Origin: Bifidobacterium eulemuris
GTDB lineage: Bacteria > Actinomycetota > Actinomycetes > Actinomycetales > Bifidobacteriaceae
Assembly (NCBI RefSeq): GCF_014898155.1
Contig: NZ_CP062938.1
Location: forward strand, 372,001-436,000
DNA length: 64,000 nt
Reading direction: 5' to 3'
In this document: piece by piece, positions 36,721-47,599 of the stretch
Layout of the letters: each line of letters opens with the position of its first letter
How positions within the stretch are numbered: the stretch's first letter is position 1
Notes under the pieces: model-generated
What the model was told of the DNA's origin: nothing
The model's database searches: none
The model's input: the letters and a program-made list of their open reading frames with translations, nothing else
Made by a program: the position numbers and the translations under genes

Positions 36721-37626
36721 GGACTCCGCCACGGCGGAGCCTTCCTCCGCGAAGACGGATTCCTCGACCACCGTTTCACCTTCGGTCTCGACGAAGTCCA
36801 TCTCGTCCGACGGCGCTTCGATGTCGTCGCCTTCGACCGCCACGGCGGGCTTCGGACGGGACAGGGCGTCGTTGATCATCTGCGTGGCGATCATCGCCAG
36901 CGCCACCACCGCAGCGGCCAGCACCGGGCAGATCCAGAACACCCACAGCTGAGACACCGGATTCTGCGTCAGTCCCTGTCCCTGGGCAGCGAGCGCGATG
37001 CCCGTGGAGCGGGCCGGGTTCAGACCGGCGCCGGTCACCGGGTAGGTGATGGCGGCGGCGAGCGCGTAGGACAGTCCCATCACCACCACGTGGCGGTCGG
37101 AGGACTCGCCATGCTCACCCAGGGACGACATGGCGGCGGCGACCACCAGCAACGCGGCGATCACTTCGATGATGATCGCCAGCGTGACCGAGAAGCTGAT
37201 GCCGTACTGGCTGAGCACGGAATAGGAGACGGATCCCTCCTCGAAACCGTTGACCGCGCCGGGCAGCCAGATGTTCATCGTCACCGTCTCATTGGTGGGG
37301 ATCAGCGAGACCACCGCGAAACCCGCGGCGATGGCGCCAAGCACCTGGGCGATCACATACAGCACGCCGTCGAGCACCTTGGTTTTCGAGGTGAGCACGG
37401 CGGCGACGGTCACTGCGGGATTGAGCTGGCCTCCGGAGACCTTCGAGAAAATCGCCGTCACCGCCGCATAGGCCAGACCGGTGGCCAGCGCGGCGAACAC
37501 CACATTAATGCCGAACACGGCCGACCCCCAGGTCGAATACGCGTAGATGGCAAAGCATAACAGGAAACTTCCAGCCAATTCTGCGGCCACGCGAATGGCC
37601 AACGGCTGTTGCTTCGTTTCTTCCAT
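36637..37626 (-). CDS. Aquaporin / glycerol facilitator family channel with acidic tail
   Basis: A 329-residue MIP-family channel. The two pore signatures are QLNPAVTVA and GLNPARSTG, with six membrane segments over about residues 10-250. After the channel comes a 74-residue, strongly acidic tail (256-329) that is unusual for the family. ATG 37626 is supported by AGAGG upstream; a longer reading to 37824 runs into the promoter region. Whether it passes water, glycerol or another solute cannot be told from these motifs. Confidence 0.88.
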   Translation of the reverse strand: MEETKQQPLAIRVAAELAGSFLLCFAIYAYSTWGSAVFGINVVFAALATGLAYAAVTAIFSKVSGGQLNPAVTVAAVLTSKTKVLDGVLYVIAQVLGAIAAGFAVVSLIPTNETVTMNIWLPGAVNGFEEGSVSYSVLSQYGISFSVTLAIIIEVIAALLVVAAAMSSLGEHGESSDRHVVVMGLSYALAAAITYPVTGAGLNPARSTGIALAAQGQGLTQNPVSQLWVFWICPVLAAAVVALAMIATQMINDALSRPKPAVAVEGDDIEAPSDEMDFVETEGETVVEESVFAEEGSAVAESSHDEADAEVRDEQSDAQSDADEGVERH

Positions 37627-37811
37627 GGTTGAATACCTCTGTTCTATTGGTAGAGCGGGAGAGACCCGCCGAACGTCTGCCAGTGTAGCAGTACCCCGGC
37701 GGTACGATAGAATGGAAAGGTTGGGAATCGCTGGGAAGGCCGGCGGCCCACACCATATGCATAAAGAAACCATGCAAGGCGACCGCCTTGCCAGGCCACG
37801 TTGGGAGAACG

Positions 37812-38585
37812 ATGCCACACGCATATTCCCGTGCCCAGAAGGCGCACGATGACAACACCGATGGAATTCGTCTGCAGAAGCTGCTCGCTCAGGCGGGCTT
37901 CGGTTCGCGGCGCAAATGCGAGGAGATGATCACCGACGGCCGTGTCGAGGTCGATGGCGAGCTGGTCACCGAACTGGGCAGCCGCGTCGATCCAAGCAAG
38001 CAGCAGATCCGCGTCGACGGTTCCCGCGTCCGTATCAACACCAATCACGTCACGCTCGCGCTGAACAAGCCCCGGCGCGTGCTCTCCGCCATGGACGATC
38101 CCAAGGGGCGCTTCACATTGCGCGACATCGTGGGCGACAAATACGACCGTATTTTCCATATGGGCCGTCTCGACTACGAGTCCGAGGGGCTGTTGCTCAT
38201 GACGAACGACGGCGAGCTCAGCCAGCATGTGATGCATCCCAAGTACGAGGTGGAGAAAACCTATATCGCCACGCTTGAGGGCAAGATCAGCGGCACGGTG
38301 TGCCGCAGGCTGGTGACCACGGGCGTGCAGCTCGACGACGGTTGGATCAAGCTCGACCGTTGCTCGATCCTCGACTCCAACCGCGACAGCACCATCGTCA
38401 AGGTCGTGCTGCATTCGGGCAAGAACCGTATCGTGCGCCGTATCTTCGGTTCCATCGGATACCCGGTCAAGCGGCTGGTCCGCACGCAGATCGGTCCGAT
38501 CAAACTCGGCGATCTGAAGCCGGGCTCCTACCGCGTGCTCAGCCAGACCGAGATCCGTTCGCTCTCCAAGGAGGTCGGCCTGTGA
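37812..38585 (+). CDS. rluB: 23S rRNA pseudouridine synthase, RluB/RsuA family
   Basis: A 257-residue pseudouridine synthase. The S4 RNA-binding domain is at about 17-75 ([20 protein letters not shown]) and the catalytic Asp sits in [22 protein letters not shown] 37812 follows GGGAGA. It ends in a GTGA overlap with cmk-der, the common actinobacterial arrangement. Confidence 0.93.
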   Translation: MPHAYSRAQKAHDDNTDGIRLQKLLAQAGFGSRRKCEEMITDGRVEVDGELVTELGSRVDPSKQQIRVDGSRVRINTNHVTLALNKPRRVLSAMDDPKGRFTLRDIVGDKYDRIFHMGRLDYESEGLLLMTNDGELSQHVMHPKYEVEKTYIATLEGKISGTVCRRLVTTGVQLDDGWIKLDRCSILDSNRDSTIVKVVLHSGKNRIVRRIFGSIGYPVKRLVRTQIGPIKLGDLKPGSYRVLSQTEIRSLSKEVGL

Positions 38586-40711
38586 TCCGCGTCGCCATCG
38601 ACGGCCCCGCCGGCGTGGGCAAATCGTCCACGTCCAAGGCGCTGGCCAAGTATTTCGATTTTGCGTATCTCGACACGGGCGCGATGTACCGTGCCTGCGC
38701 CTGGTGGTGTCTGAATCAGGGCATCGATCTGGATGCCGAAACGGTTGACGAGCAGACCGTCACCGAGGCGGTGGGCGCGTTCTTCACCGAGGGGCATTTC
38801 GACATCAGCGTCGATCCGGACGATCCGCGTGTGACCGCCGATGGAGAGGACATCAGCCAGGCGATCCGCTCGTCCGAGGTCTCGTCGCATGTGTCGAAGG
38901 TCTCCAACATCATCCCCGTACGCCACGTGCTGATCGCCGCGCAACGCGCCTATATCGCCCGCGAGGCGGCGGCCGACTCGTATTCGCGCGGCGCGGGCAT
39001 CGTGGCCGAGGGGCGCGACATCACCACCGTGGTGGCGCCCGACGCCGAAGTGCGTATCCTGCTCACCGCCAGAGAGGAGGTGCGTCAGGCCCGCCGCACC
39101 GGACAGGCCGTCGGCGGCGTGGGCGCCGAGGATGTGGCCGCCCGCGACAAGGCCGATTCCCAGGTGACGAACTTCCTGACCGCCGCCGACGGCGTGCTCA
39201 CCGTGGACAACTCCGACATGGATTTCTCCCAGACCTTGGACGTGCTGACCACCATCGTCGAAGACGCCATCGAAGAGCAGGAATACGAGCAGTATGCGGC
39301 CAATCTCGCCGGATACGAGCTCGACGAGGGCGACGAGGCGCTGATCGAAGGGCGAGGCTTCGCCGACGACTCCGCGTCCGCCGGTCCGCGCCAGGTCGGC
39401 GTGATCGCCGTCGTGGGCCGTCCGAACGTGGGTAAGTCATCGCTGGTCAACCGCATCCTCGGCCGTCGCGCCGCGGTGGTGGAGGACACGCCCGGCGTGA
39501 CCCGCGACCGTGTGAGCTATGACGCCGAATGGGCAGGAACCGACTTCAAACTCGTCGACACGGGCGGCTGGGAGGCCGACGTGGAGGGCATCGACTCGGC
39601 CATCGCCTCGCAGGCGCAGATCGCCGTGCAGCTGGCCGACGCCGTCGTGTTCGTGGTGGACGCCCAAGTGGGCATGACCGACACGGACGAACGCATCGTC
39701 AAGATGCTGCGCGCCTCCGGCAAGCCGGTGACGTTGGCCGTCAACAAAATCGACGATGCAATCAGCGAATATATGGCCGCCGAATTCTGGAAGCTCGGAC
39801 TCGGCGAACCCTACGCCATCTCCGCCATGCACGGCAGGGGAGTGGGCGACCTGCTGGACGCCGCCCTGGACTCGCTGGCCAAGGCGGAGAAAACCTCCGG
39901 ATATCTCACGCCGACGAATCTGCGCCGCGTGGCTCTGGTGGGACGTCCGAACGTGGGCAAGTCCTCGCTGCTCAACCAGTTGGCCGACGAAGAACGCGCC
40001 GTGGTCAACGATCTGGCGGGCACCACACGCGATCCGGTCGACGAGATCGTGACCATGGACGGCGAAGATTGGCTGTTCATCGATACGGCCGGCATCAAAC
40101 GCCGTCAGCATAAGCTCACCGGCGCCGAATACTATTCGTCGCTGCGCACGCAGGCTGCCATCGAGCGCGCCGAACTCGCGCTGGTGTTGTTCGACGCCTC
40201 ACAGCCGATCTCCGATCAGGATCTCAAGGTGATGAGCACCGCGGTGGACGCGGGCCGCGCCATCGTGCTCGTGTTCAACAAATGGGACGCGATGGACGAG
40301 TTCGACAAGCAGCGTCTCGAACGCCTGTGGGCCACCGAATTCGACCGTGTGACCTGGGCGCAGCGTGTGAATCTCTCCGCCAAAACCGGCTGGCACACCA
40401 ACCGCCTGTCCAAGGCCATGCGCGAGGCGCTCCAGTCCTGGGACCAGCGTGTGCCCACCGGCAAGCTCAACGCCTTCCTCGGGCAGATCCAGGCGGCGCA
40501 TCCGCATCCGCTGCGCGGAGGCAAGCAGCCGCGCATCCTGTTCGCCACGCAGGCCGGCACGCGTCCGCCGCGTTTCGTGATCTTCGCCACCGGCTTCCTG
40601 GAGCACGGCTACCGTCGTTTCCTTGAACGATCCCTGCGTGAGGAGTTCGGTTTCGAAGGCTCGCCGATCCAGATCTCGGTGAACATCCGGGAAAAGAAGA
40701 AGCGCAAATAG
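38582..40711 (+). CDS. cmk-der: Fused cytidylate kinase and GTPase Der
   Basis: A 709-residue two-enzyme fusion. Residues 1-225 are cytidylate kinase (P-loop [30 protein letters not shown]). After an acidic linker (about 226-270), residues 275-709 are the double GTPase Der, with G1 motifs [10 protein letters not shown] at about 279 and 457, [13 protein letters not shown] and NKWD, and a KH-like C terminus ending in a basic tail. Der is needed for 50S ribosome assembly. The start is GTG at 38582. The fusion is known in bifidobacteria. Confidence 0.96.
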   Translation: MIRVAIDGPAGVGKSSTSKALAKYFDFAYLDTGAMYRACAWWCLNQGIDLDAETVDEQTVTEAVGAFFTEGHFDISVDPDDPRVTADGEDISQAIRSSEVSSHVSKVSNIIPVRHVLIAAQRAYIAREAAADSYSRGAGIVAEGRDITTVVAPDAEVRILLTAREEVRQARRTGQAVGGVGAEDVAARDKADSQVTNFLTAADGVLTVDNSDMDFSQTLDVLTTIVEDAIEEQEYEQYAANLAGYELDEGDEALIEGRGFADDSASAGPRQVGVIAVVGRPNVGKSSLVNRILGRRAAVVEDTPGVTRDRVSYDAEWAGTDFKLVDTGGWEADVEGIDSAIASQAQIAVQLADAVVFVVDAQVGMTDTDERIVKMLRASGKPVTLAVNKIDDAISEYMAAEFWKLGLGEPYAISAMHGRGVGDLLDAALDSLAKAEKTSGYLTPTNLRRVALVGRPNVGKSSLLNQLADEERAVVNDLAGTTRDPVDEIVTMDGEDWLFIDTAGIKRRQHKLTGAEYYSSLRTQAAIERAELALVLFDASQPISDQDLKVMSTAVDAGRAIVLVFNKWDAMDEFDKQRLERLWATEFDRVTWAQRVNLSAKTGWHTNRLSKAMREALQSWDQRVPTGKLNAFLGQIQAAHPHPLRGGKQPRILFATQAGTRPPRFVIFATGFLEHGYRRFLERSLREEFGFEGSPIQISVNIREKKKRK

Positions 40712-40810
40712 CCACGGGTTCGGGGCGGCATATGCCGCCCCTTGCCGTAACCGGAAGCGCCGAGCGATACGGTTGCGAACGCGGGCAACACGCTTGGCGC
40801 TTATAAGAAT

Positions 40811-40838
40811 TTGCATGAATCCACGGATGTGGTAAATT
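40811..40838 (+). promoter_or_regulatory. Promoter of tRNA-Pro
   Basis: The -35 box TTGCAT (40811-40816) and -10 box TAAATT (40833-40838), spaced 16 bases, end 27 bases before the tRNA. Confidence 0.6.
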
Positions 40839-40865
40839 ATCCACTCGGTGCTGATGCACTCTGTT

Positions 40866-40939
<74 letters not shown>

Positions 40940-40944
40940 CTGAG

Positions 40945-40980
40945 AAAGACTGGAATCTTTGATTCCGGTCTTTTCTTTTT
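40945..40980 (+). terminator. Terminator of tRNA-Pro
   Basis: A 13-bp stem AAAGACTGGAATC/GATTCCGGTCTTT (one G-T pair) with a three-base loop and a T-rich tail. Confidence 0.85.
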
Positions 40981-41066
40981 CCATACCCCCTTTCTCCACG
41001 GATTATTCACCGGTTCACCGCCGTCATTCACATGCCCTGCACCATGATTCGTTAGACTTGTGCGGT

Positions 41067-42530
41067 ATGACTGTGGAGAAAGGGGTCGAGGTGAGCGACC
41101 AGCAGGACGAGGTGTTCGAGGTTTCCGCCGCGAAGATGCGCGATGCGGGTATGAGCGAGATGGCCATCAGCCAGTTCAAGCGTCTGTACGATGTGTGGCG
41201 CCACGAGGAGACCAGCAGCTGGATTCGCGAGGAAGACATTGAACCGCTGGGCACAGTGCCCAGCTTCCACGACGTCTATGAGACCATCAACCACGACAAG
41301 GCCGTGGACGCCTTCGCCAAAACCGCCTTCCTTAAGCTCAACGGCGGTTTGGGCACCTCAATGGGCCTCGACTGCGCCAAGTCGCTGCTGCCGGTACGCC
41401 GGCACAAGGCCAAGCAGATGCGATTCATCGACATCATCCTCGGCCAGGTGCTCACCGCGCGCACCCGGTTAGGCGTCGAACTGCCGTTGACGCTGATGAA
41501 CTCGTTCCGCACCTCCGAGGACACCATGAAGGTGATCCGACAGAACCGCAAGTTCACGCAGGACGACATCCCATTGGAGATCATCCAGCATGTCGAGCCG
41601 AAGATCAGCGAGGCGACGGGCGAGCCGGTGTCGTTCCCGGAGAATCCCGAACTCGAATGGTGCCCGCCCGGACATGGCGATCTGTTCTCCACAATCTGGG
41701 AGTCCGGTCTGTTGGACGCGTTGGAGGCCAAGGGCTTCAAATACCTGTTCATCTCCAACTCCGACAATCTGGGAGCACGCCCCTCGCGCACACTGGCCCA
41801 GCACTTCGAGAACACGGGCGCGCCATTCATGGTCGAAGTGGCCACCCGCACTTACGCCGACCGCAAAGGCGGCCACATCGTGAGGGATAAGGTCACCGGC
41901 CGTCTGATGCTGCGCGAGATGAGCCAGGTGCATCCGGACGACAAGGTCGACGCCCAGGACATCAAGAAGCATCCGTACTTCAACACGAATTCGATTTGGG
42001 TGCGCATCGACGCATTGAAGGACAAATTGGCCGAATGTGACGGTGTGCTGCCACTGCCAGTGATCCGAAACCGAAAAACCGTGGATCCAACCAACTCCGA
42101 CACCGAAGCGGTGATCCAGCTGGAAACCGCGATGGGCGCGGCGATCAACCTGTTCAACGGCGCGATCTGCGTGCAGGTGGACCGCATGCGGTTCCTGCCG
42201 GTGAAAACCACGAACGATCTGTTCATCATGCGTTCCGACCGCTTCCACCTCACCGACACCTACGAGATGGAGGATGGCAACTATATGTTCCCCAATGTGG
42301 AACTCGATCCGCGCTATTACAAGAACATCCACGACTTCGACGAGCGTTTCCCCTACACCGTGCCCTCTTTGGCCGCCGCGAATTCGGTGACCGTCCACGG
42401 AGACTGGACCTTCGGCCGCGATGTGATCATGTTCGCGGACGCCACGCTTGAGGACACCGGCAAGCCAAGCTACGTTCCCAACGGCGAATACGTTGGCCCG
42501 CTTGGTATCGAACCGGATGATTGGGTGTGA
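41067..42530 (+). CDS. UTP-glucose-1-phosphate uridylyltransferase (UDPGP family)
   Basis: A 487-residue enzyme making UDP-glucose, of the eukaryote-like UDPGP family rather than the bacterial GalU type. Diagnostic parts are KLNGGLGTSMG (nucleotide loop), MNSFRTSEDT, EWCPPGHGDLF and ISNSDNLGA. In bifidobacteria it serves the Leloir and lacto-N-biose/galactose pathways. ATG 41067 sits eight bases after a -10-like TAGACT and may be leaderless; a GTG at 41091 with AAAGGGG upstream is the alternative. Confidence 0.93.
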   Translation: MTVEKGVEVSDQQDEVFEVSAAKMRDAGMSEMAISQFKRLYDVWRHEETSSWIREEDIEPLGTVPSFHDVYETINHDKAVDAFAKTAFLKLNGGLGTSMGLDCAKSLLPVRRHKAKQMRFIDIILGQVLTARTRLGVELPLTLMNSFRTSEDTMKVIRQNRKFTQDDIPLEIIQHVEPKISEATGEPVSFPENPELEWCPPGHGDLFSTIWESGLLDALEAKGFKYLFISNSDNLGARPSRTLAQHFENTGAPFMVEVATRTYADRKGGHIVRDKVTGRLMLREMSQVHPDDKVDAQDIKKHPYFNTNSIWVRIDALKDKLAECDGVLPLPVIRNRKTVDPTNSDTEAVIQLETAMGAAINLFNGAICVQVDRMRFLPVKTTNDLFIMRSDRFHLTDTYEMEDGNYMFPNVELDPRYYKNIHDFDERFPYTVPSLAAANSVTVHGDWTFGRDVIMFADATLEDTGKPSYVPNGEYVGPLGIEPDDWV

Positions 42531-42667
42531 TCCGTTTCACCGATAAGCCAAAAAAAGGATGTTTTTTCGAAAAATGACAGCATCCGCGGCAAAAACCCTC
42601 TACTATAGAGTGAAGTGTGACACCGCGTGCACACTTACTACGAAACGATAACGATACGTGAGGACTA

Positions 42668-44578
42668 ATGGCAGAGGGTAGCAGCGGACGCCGGCGTTTT
42701 TCGGACAAATGGGGCAAGCACGAACTGGATGTGCTCGCCGTTTTGTCATCCGCCTTTCCGCAATGGCTGACATCGCGTCAGATCGCCCAACGGGTCAAGG
42801 CCTACGCCGATTCATACGGCGAGCTCGCCGATCAGGCGGCCAAGGCCGCGTTCGCCAAGCAGTTCCAGCGTGACCGTGCCAAACTCGCCGCCATGGGCAT
42901 CGCCATCGAGTCGCGCCAGCCCGAATACTCCTCCAAGTCGGAGGGGCAGGATTTCGCGTCGTACCGTCTGCAGTTGGGCGACGAGCCGCGCGTGCGGCTG
43001 CACTTCGAGCCGGAGGATCTGCCCGTGTTGGCCGCGGCCAACTATCTGGCCCGTTCGATGTCCATGTCGTCCGAGCCGGAGCAGCCGCAGCTCACCCACC
43101 AGTCACGTACCACGCCGCGTGTGCCGCAGACCCCGATCCCCGGCCTCGGTTTGGATTCCATCGCGCCCGGACTGGGTACGCAGACCATTCCCGACGCGTT
43201 GGTCAAAGTGATCGACTCGCGCCGTTTCGCCGCCACCGTCGATGTGGATGGCGAGCATCTCAATGTCGCCTACACCGATTCCGACGATCTCGCGATGTAT
43301 GTGCTGGAGCATCCCGGTGCCTCCATCGTGAGCCCGCAGGAGGCGGTCGACGCCTTCCACCGCCGTCTGCACGCCGCCACGCAGTTCACGTTGGCCGACG
43401 AGACCGCCAGCGACAACGGTGCCATCGTCGTTTCGGACGCCATCAGCAGCGTCAGTGAGCCGGGGGACCCCGAATCGCTGAAGGCCCAGGCCAAGAAGAA
43501 CGGCGCCTCGTTCCAGACCGGCAGCGAGGTGGATCGCCGACTGCGGTTGATGCTGTTCCTTTCCGCGCATCTGGGCGAGGAGTTCTCTCTGGCCGAGTTG
43601 GCGGAACGTTTCATCGGCAAGTCCAGAGGCAACGACGATCTCAAAAAACAGATCGCCATCATCCACAAGGACATCAACACGTTGACCACCGTTTCGGACG
43701 ATGGCGAGATGGCCGGTAGCCAGTTCTTCGACATCGACTGGCCGCTGCTCGATTCCGAAGGCATCGTTTCAGCCACCAACTCGCTCGGATTGGAGCGCCT
43801 GGCCGGTATTTCGCCACAGTACCTGAGCATGCTCACGGCCTCGGTGAGCTATCTCGCGCATGCGCCGCTGCTGCCCGCATACCAGCGCGACCAGGCGGAG
43901 TCGCTGTACCGCCGCCTGCGCAAGCACGTCACGCCGGGGCAGACGCCGTGGCTGAGCCTGACCGGCTATGAGATCGAGCCACGCAGCTTCACCATCGTCA
44001 AACGCGCCATCTCCACCGGATCCCTGCTTGATATGGAATACACCGACGGAGCTGGCCGCACCCGACGCAAACTGGTGGCGCCGGCGAAGATCTTCGTGGA
44101 CGAAGGCGTGTACTACGCGGCCGTGTGGACGGATGTGGCCAAAGCCGCGCCCAAGGAGATGAAAACCCACGTCGCCAAAGACAAGACCATCGACAAAACG
44201 AACGGCAAGCCGCGCACCTGGCAGGTGCTGCGTCTGGCGCGCATCGAGGATGCCACGCTGGTCGAGCCCACCGCCAAACTCGATATTCCCGACGTTCCGG
44301 TGGCCGAGCTGCGCAAATGGAACTTCGACAACGGCACCGCCGCGGTGTTCATCACCGACCAGAGCGGCCTGCCGTTCATCAAAACGTTGCCCGGCGCGCA
44401 AGTGGAGTCCTATGGCACGGGGGAGAAGGTGCATCTTGTCGTCTCCTCGGATTCCTGGTTCGTCGCCTTCTGCATCGCCCACGCCCGCCATATCACCGCG
44501 GTCGCGCCTGAGACGTTGCGCACGATGATCATCGCCCGGGCGCAACGCGAGCTGAGCCTGAGCGAATCCGACAAGTAA
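42668..44578 (+). CDS. PafBC-like WYL-domain transcription regulator (fused form)
   Basis: A 636-residue regulator with the layout of a PafB-PafC fusion. It has a winged helix at about 15-75 (WLTSRQIAQRVKAYAD), a first sensor region, a second helix-turn-helix near 280-340 (LGEEFSLAELAERFIG) and a C-terminal WYL-like domain (MEYTDGAGRTRRKLVAP, VYYAAVWTDV). In other actinobacteria PafBC activates LexA-independent DNA-damage genes. The order WYL regulator, small membrane protein, HelY helicase copies the mycobacterial pafBC-tat-helY locus. Confidence 0.8.
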   Translation: MAEGSSGRRRFSDKWGKHELDVLAVLSSAFPQWLTSRQIAQRVKAYADSYGELADQAAKAAFAKQFQRDRAKLAAMGIAIESRQPEYSSKSEGQDFASYRLQLGDEPRVRLHFEPEDLPVLAAANYLARSMSMSSEPEQPQLTHQSRTTPRVPQTPIPGLGLDSIAPGLGTQTIPDALVKVIDSRRFAATVDVDGEHLNVAYTDSDDLAMYVLEHPGASIVSPQEAVDAFHRRLHAATQFTLADETASDNGAIVVSDAISSVSEPGDPESLKAQAKKNGASFQTGSEVDRRLRLMLFLSAHLGEEFSLAELAERFIGKSRGNDDLKKQIAIIHKDINTLTTVSDDGEMAGSQFFDIDWPLLDSEGIVSATNSLGLERLAGISPQYLSMLTASVSYLAHAPLLPAYQRDQAESLYRRLRKHVTPGQTPWLSLTGYEIEPRSFTIVKRAISTGSLLDMEYTDGAGRTRRKLVAPAKIFVDEGVYYAAVWTDVAKAAPKEMKTHVAKDKTIDKTNGKPRTWQVLRLARIEDATLVEPTAKLDIPDVPVAELRKWNFDNGTAAVFITDQSGLPFIKTLPGAQVESYGTGEKVHLVVSSDSWFVAFCIAHARHITAVAPETLRTMIIARAQRELSLSESDK

Positions 44579-44590
44579 GGAGCGGCCGCT

Positions 44591-44908
44591 ATGCCATGGT
44601 GGGTTTGGGTGCTGTTGGTCGTGTTCATGCTGGCCATGATCGCGGCGGGGCTGGTTTATGCGGGATTGCATGGCCTGCGCGCGTTGCGTGATGCCGGTGA
44701 GATCGGAGCCAGGCTCTCCCAGCGTTTCGAGGCCATGGGGGAGGGGAACGAGGCGCAGGCCCCCTGTGATGCGCCGCTGTTCACCCAGCCGCTTGATGCG
44801 GCCCGCGAGCGGTACGTCGACGCGCATGCCGACGTGATTCGCCGCCAGGAGGCCAAGCGTCGGCGTCATGCCGAGCGTTGGGCCGTCTGGCGCCGTTTCA
44901 ACGACTGA
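44591..44908 (+). CDS. Small membrane protein of unknown function
   Basis: A 105-residue protein: one N-terminal membrane helix (about 3-30, WWVWVLLVVFMLAMIAAGLVY), then a charged, helical tail rich in Arg, Ala and Glu. It occupies the position held by tatA/tatC between pafBC and helY in mycobacteria, but it lacks the TatA FG motif, so I do not call it TatA. Confidence 0.7.
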   Translation: MPWWVWVLLVVFMLAMIAAGLVYAGLHGLRALRDAGEIGARLSQRFEAMGEGNEAQAPCDAPLFTQPLDAARERYVDAHADVIRRQEAKRRRHAERWAVWRRFND

Positions 44909-44940
44909 CACACGAATCTACCGGAAGGGACCACAAAGCC

Positions 44941-47526
44941 ATGGCCCGTTGCCGCCATCGTTCCGACTCGGCGCAATCGCAAGCCGAATCCCCGTCGCCG
45001 GCGCAACGTTACGCATCCTTTCAGCACAAGCGACGTCAGGCGCGTACGGCCGCCGCGCGTTTCGCCTCATCGTTGCCGTTCGAACTGGACGACTTCCAGT
45101 CGCAGGCCAACGAGGCTTTGGAGGACGGCAGCAACGTGCTGGTCGCCGCTCCCACCGGCGCGGGCAAAACCGTGGTGGCGGATTTCGCCGTGTTCCTCGC
45201 GCAGGAGCGCAACGTCAAAGCCTTCTACACCACGCCGATCAAAGCGCTGAGCAATCAGAAATATCACGATCTGGTCGCCGAATACGGCATGGAGCGCGTG
45301 GGTCTGCTCACCGGCGACACCTCCATCAATTCCGAGGCGGATATCGTGGTGATGACCACCGAAGTGCTGCGCAATATGCTGTACGAGCGTTCCTCCACGC
45401 TGAACGCGTTGCATTACGTGATCCTCGATGAGGTGCATTTCCTTGCCGATCGCTTCCGCGGCCCCGTGTGGGAGGAAGTGATCATCCACCTGCCGCCTCA
45501 GGTCAAAATCGTGGGATTGTCGGCCACCGTGTCGAATGTCGAGGATTTCTCCGCGTGGATTTCCTCGGTGCGCGGCGACACCGCCCTGGTGATCAGCGAG
45601 CACCGGCCGGTGCCGCTGGAACAGCATGTACTGGTGCAGGCCGACGATCATACCGAGCCGGAGGTGCTGGATCTGTACCGCAGGGACGGCCAGGAGCGGC
45701 AGACGACGAAACTCAACGCGCAGCTGGTCAGCAGGCTCGACCAACTCGACCGACAGGCGGCCAGGAGGCGCGGCGAGCAGCGTCCCGACAAACGCAAAGG
45801 ACATGCGGGCAAGTCACGGGACCGCTCGCCGCGACCGGAACGGCACACCCCACGTCGATGGGCAGTGGTCGACGAACTCAATTTCCTGGGACTGTTGCCG
45901 GGAATCTATTTCATCTTCTCCCGCAACGGCTGCGACCAGGCGGTGGAGCAGTGCATCAACGCCGGTCTCGAGCTCACCACCGACGCCGAGGTGACCCGCA
46001 TTCGCCGCATCGTGGACGAGATGGTGGAAGGACAGCTCAGCCAGGAGGACCTCAAGGCTCTGCAGTTCTCAAAATTCCGTTTCGCTTTGGAGGAGGGATT
46101 CGCCTCCCACCATGCCGGTATGGTGGCTCTGTTCCGCCAGATCGTCGAACGGTTGTTCGAAGAAGGTCTGGTGAAGATGGTGTTCGCCACCGAAACGCTC
46201 GCTCTTGGCATCAACATGCCGGCGCGTTGCGTGGTGGTCGAGAAGTTGGAGAAATTCGACGGAACCGGACACGTGGGATTGACGCCGGGGGAGTTCACCC
46301 AGTTGACCGGCCGTGCGGGCAGACGCGGCATCGACGACATCGGCCACGCCATCGTCGTCGATCACCATGGCTTCGTGCCGGCCACCGCGGCCGCTTTGTC
46401 GTCCAAACGCGTCTATCCGCTGCATTCCAGCTTCCGACCGACCTTCAATATGGCGGTGAATCTGCTCAATACCAGCGACTACGCCACCGCGCGCCAAACC
46501 TTGGACCACTCCTTCGCCCAGTGGGAGGCCAATGAGTCCGCATGGCAGCTGGAGGCGCAGATGACCACCTTAAGGCAGGCGATCGAAGGATACGAGCAAG
46601 CCTTCGCCTGCGAGCATGGCGACTTCCGCGAACTGATGAAATTGCGGATGACGCTCTCCGATCTGGAAAAAGACGGTCGGCGACGGCTTAAACGCGAGGT
46701 GTTCGCATCGGAACGCGACCGCAGACGGGCCTTCGCCTCGCTTGACGAGAGAATCCGCGAAGCCCGCGCGCAGGAGGCCCAGCATCCCTGCCGCCGATGC
46801 CCCGATCTGCAGCGGCATCTCAAATGGGGGCACCGGTGGGCGCGTGAGATGCGCGAACTGGAACGCGTCAGCAACCGCTACGAATCCCGCACGGGTTCGG
46901 TGGCCCGCCAGTTCGACCGCATCTGCGACATCCTCGGCGAACTCGGGTATCTCCGCCAGCAGGAGGCCGCCGACGCATCCAACCGCACACCGATTCTCAC
47001 CGATCGCGGACGGCTGTTGCGCAGAATCTACAGCGAGCATGATCTGGTGCTTTGTGAGGCGCTGTTGGACGGTGTGTTCGACGGATTGGACGCCCGAGGT
47101 CTGGCCGCCGTGCTTTCGGCCTTGGTGTACGAGGCGCGGCGCGGCGAAGGCGGCGAGCCCAGGCGGTATCCGGGAGGTGTGAGCGGGCCCATCGCCCAAT
47201 CATGCGCCCGTCTGTCGCAGGTTTCCATGCGCATCGATCTGATCTGCGAGGATCATGGTCTGGATTCGCCCCGTCAGCTGGATTTCGGCATCGTGGACGT
47301 CATGTACGAGTGGGCGGGCGGTGAAAGCCTGTCCGCTTGTTTGCGCGATCGGGAGATGACCGGCGGCGACTTCGTGCGCAACGCGAAACGATTGGCCGAC
47401 GTGCTGCAGCAGGTCGCCGTGGCCGAGCCGTATCCGGATGCCGGGGGAGAGGCTCTCGCCTCACTCGCCCATGAGGCGGCGGATCTGGTCAACCGCGGCA
47501 TCGTCGCCTATTCTGGCGTCGAATGA
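44941..47526 (+). CDS. helY: DEAD/DEAH-box RNA helicase, HelY/Ski2-like
   Basis: An 861-residue superfamily 2 helicase. Motif I is APTGAGKT, Ia FYTTPIKALSNQ, II DEVH, III GLSATVSN and VI GRAGRRG. The C-terminal part carries a CRRC pair and long charged helices, as in Ski2/Mtr4-like proteins that act on RNA. ATG 44941 follows GGAAGGGA; an in-frame upstream start would overlap the small membrane-protein gene. Confidence 0.93.
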   Translation: MARCRHRSDSAQSQAESPSPAQRYASFQHKRRQARTAAARFASSLPFELDDFQSQANEALEDGSNVLVAAPTGAGKTVVADFAVFLAQERNVKAFYTTPIKALSNQKYHDLVAEYGMERVGLLTGDTSINSEADIVVMTTEVLRNMLYERSSTLNALHYVILDEVHFLADRFRGPVWEEVIIHLPPQVKIVGLSATVSNVEDFSAWISSVRGDTALVISEHRPVPLEQHVLVQADDHTEPEVLDLYRRDGQERQTTKLNAQLVSRLDQLDRQAARRRGEQRPDKRKGHAGKSRDRSPRPERHTPRRWAVVDELNFLGLLPGIYFIFSRNGCDQAVEQCINAGLELTTDAEVTRIRRIVDEMVEGQLSQEDLKALQFSKFRFALEEGFASHHAGMVALFRQIVERLFEEGLVKMVFATETLALGINMPARCVVVEKLEKFDGTGHVGLTPGEFTQLTGRAGRRGIDDIGHAIVVDHHGFVPATAAALSSKRVYPLHSSFRPTFNMAVNLLNTSDYATARQTLDHSFAQWEANESAWQLEAQMTTLRQAIEGYEQAFACEHGDFRELMKLRMTLSDLEKDGRRRLKREVFASERDRRRAFASLDERIREARAQEAQHPCRRCPDLQRHLKWGHRWAREMRELERVSNRYESRTGSVARQFDRICDILGELGYLRQQEAADASNRTPILTDRGRLLRRIYSEHDLVLCEALLDGVFDGLDARGLAAVLSALVYEARRGEGGEPRRYPGGVSGPIAQSCARLSQVSMRIDLICEDHGLDSPRQLDFGIVDVMYEWAGGESLSACLRDREMTGGDFVRNAKRLADVLQQVAVAEPYPDAGGEALASLAHEAADLVNRGIVAYSGVE

Positions 47527-47599
47527 ACGGGAATAAGCCCCAAGTCCGAACTGTTAGGTAGCGTAGAACGGTTAGCGCAGGTTAAGGAGGAACCACCAC

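Noticed and set aside
44591..44908. TatA protein translocase subunit
   Set aside because: Position fits, but the FG motif and amphipathic helix after the membrane segment are missing.
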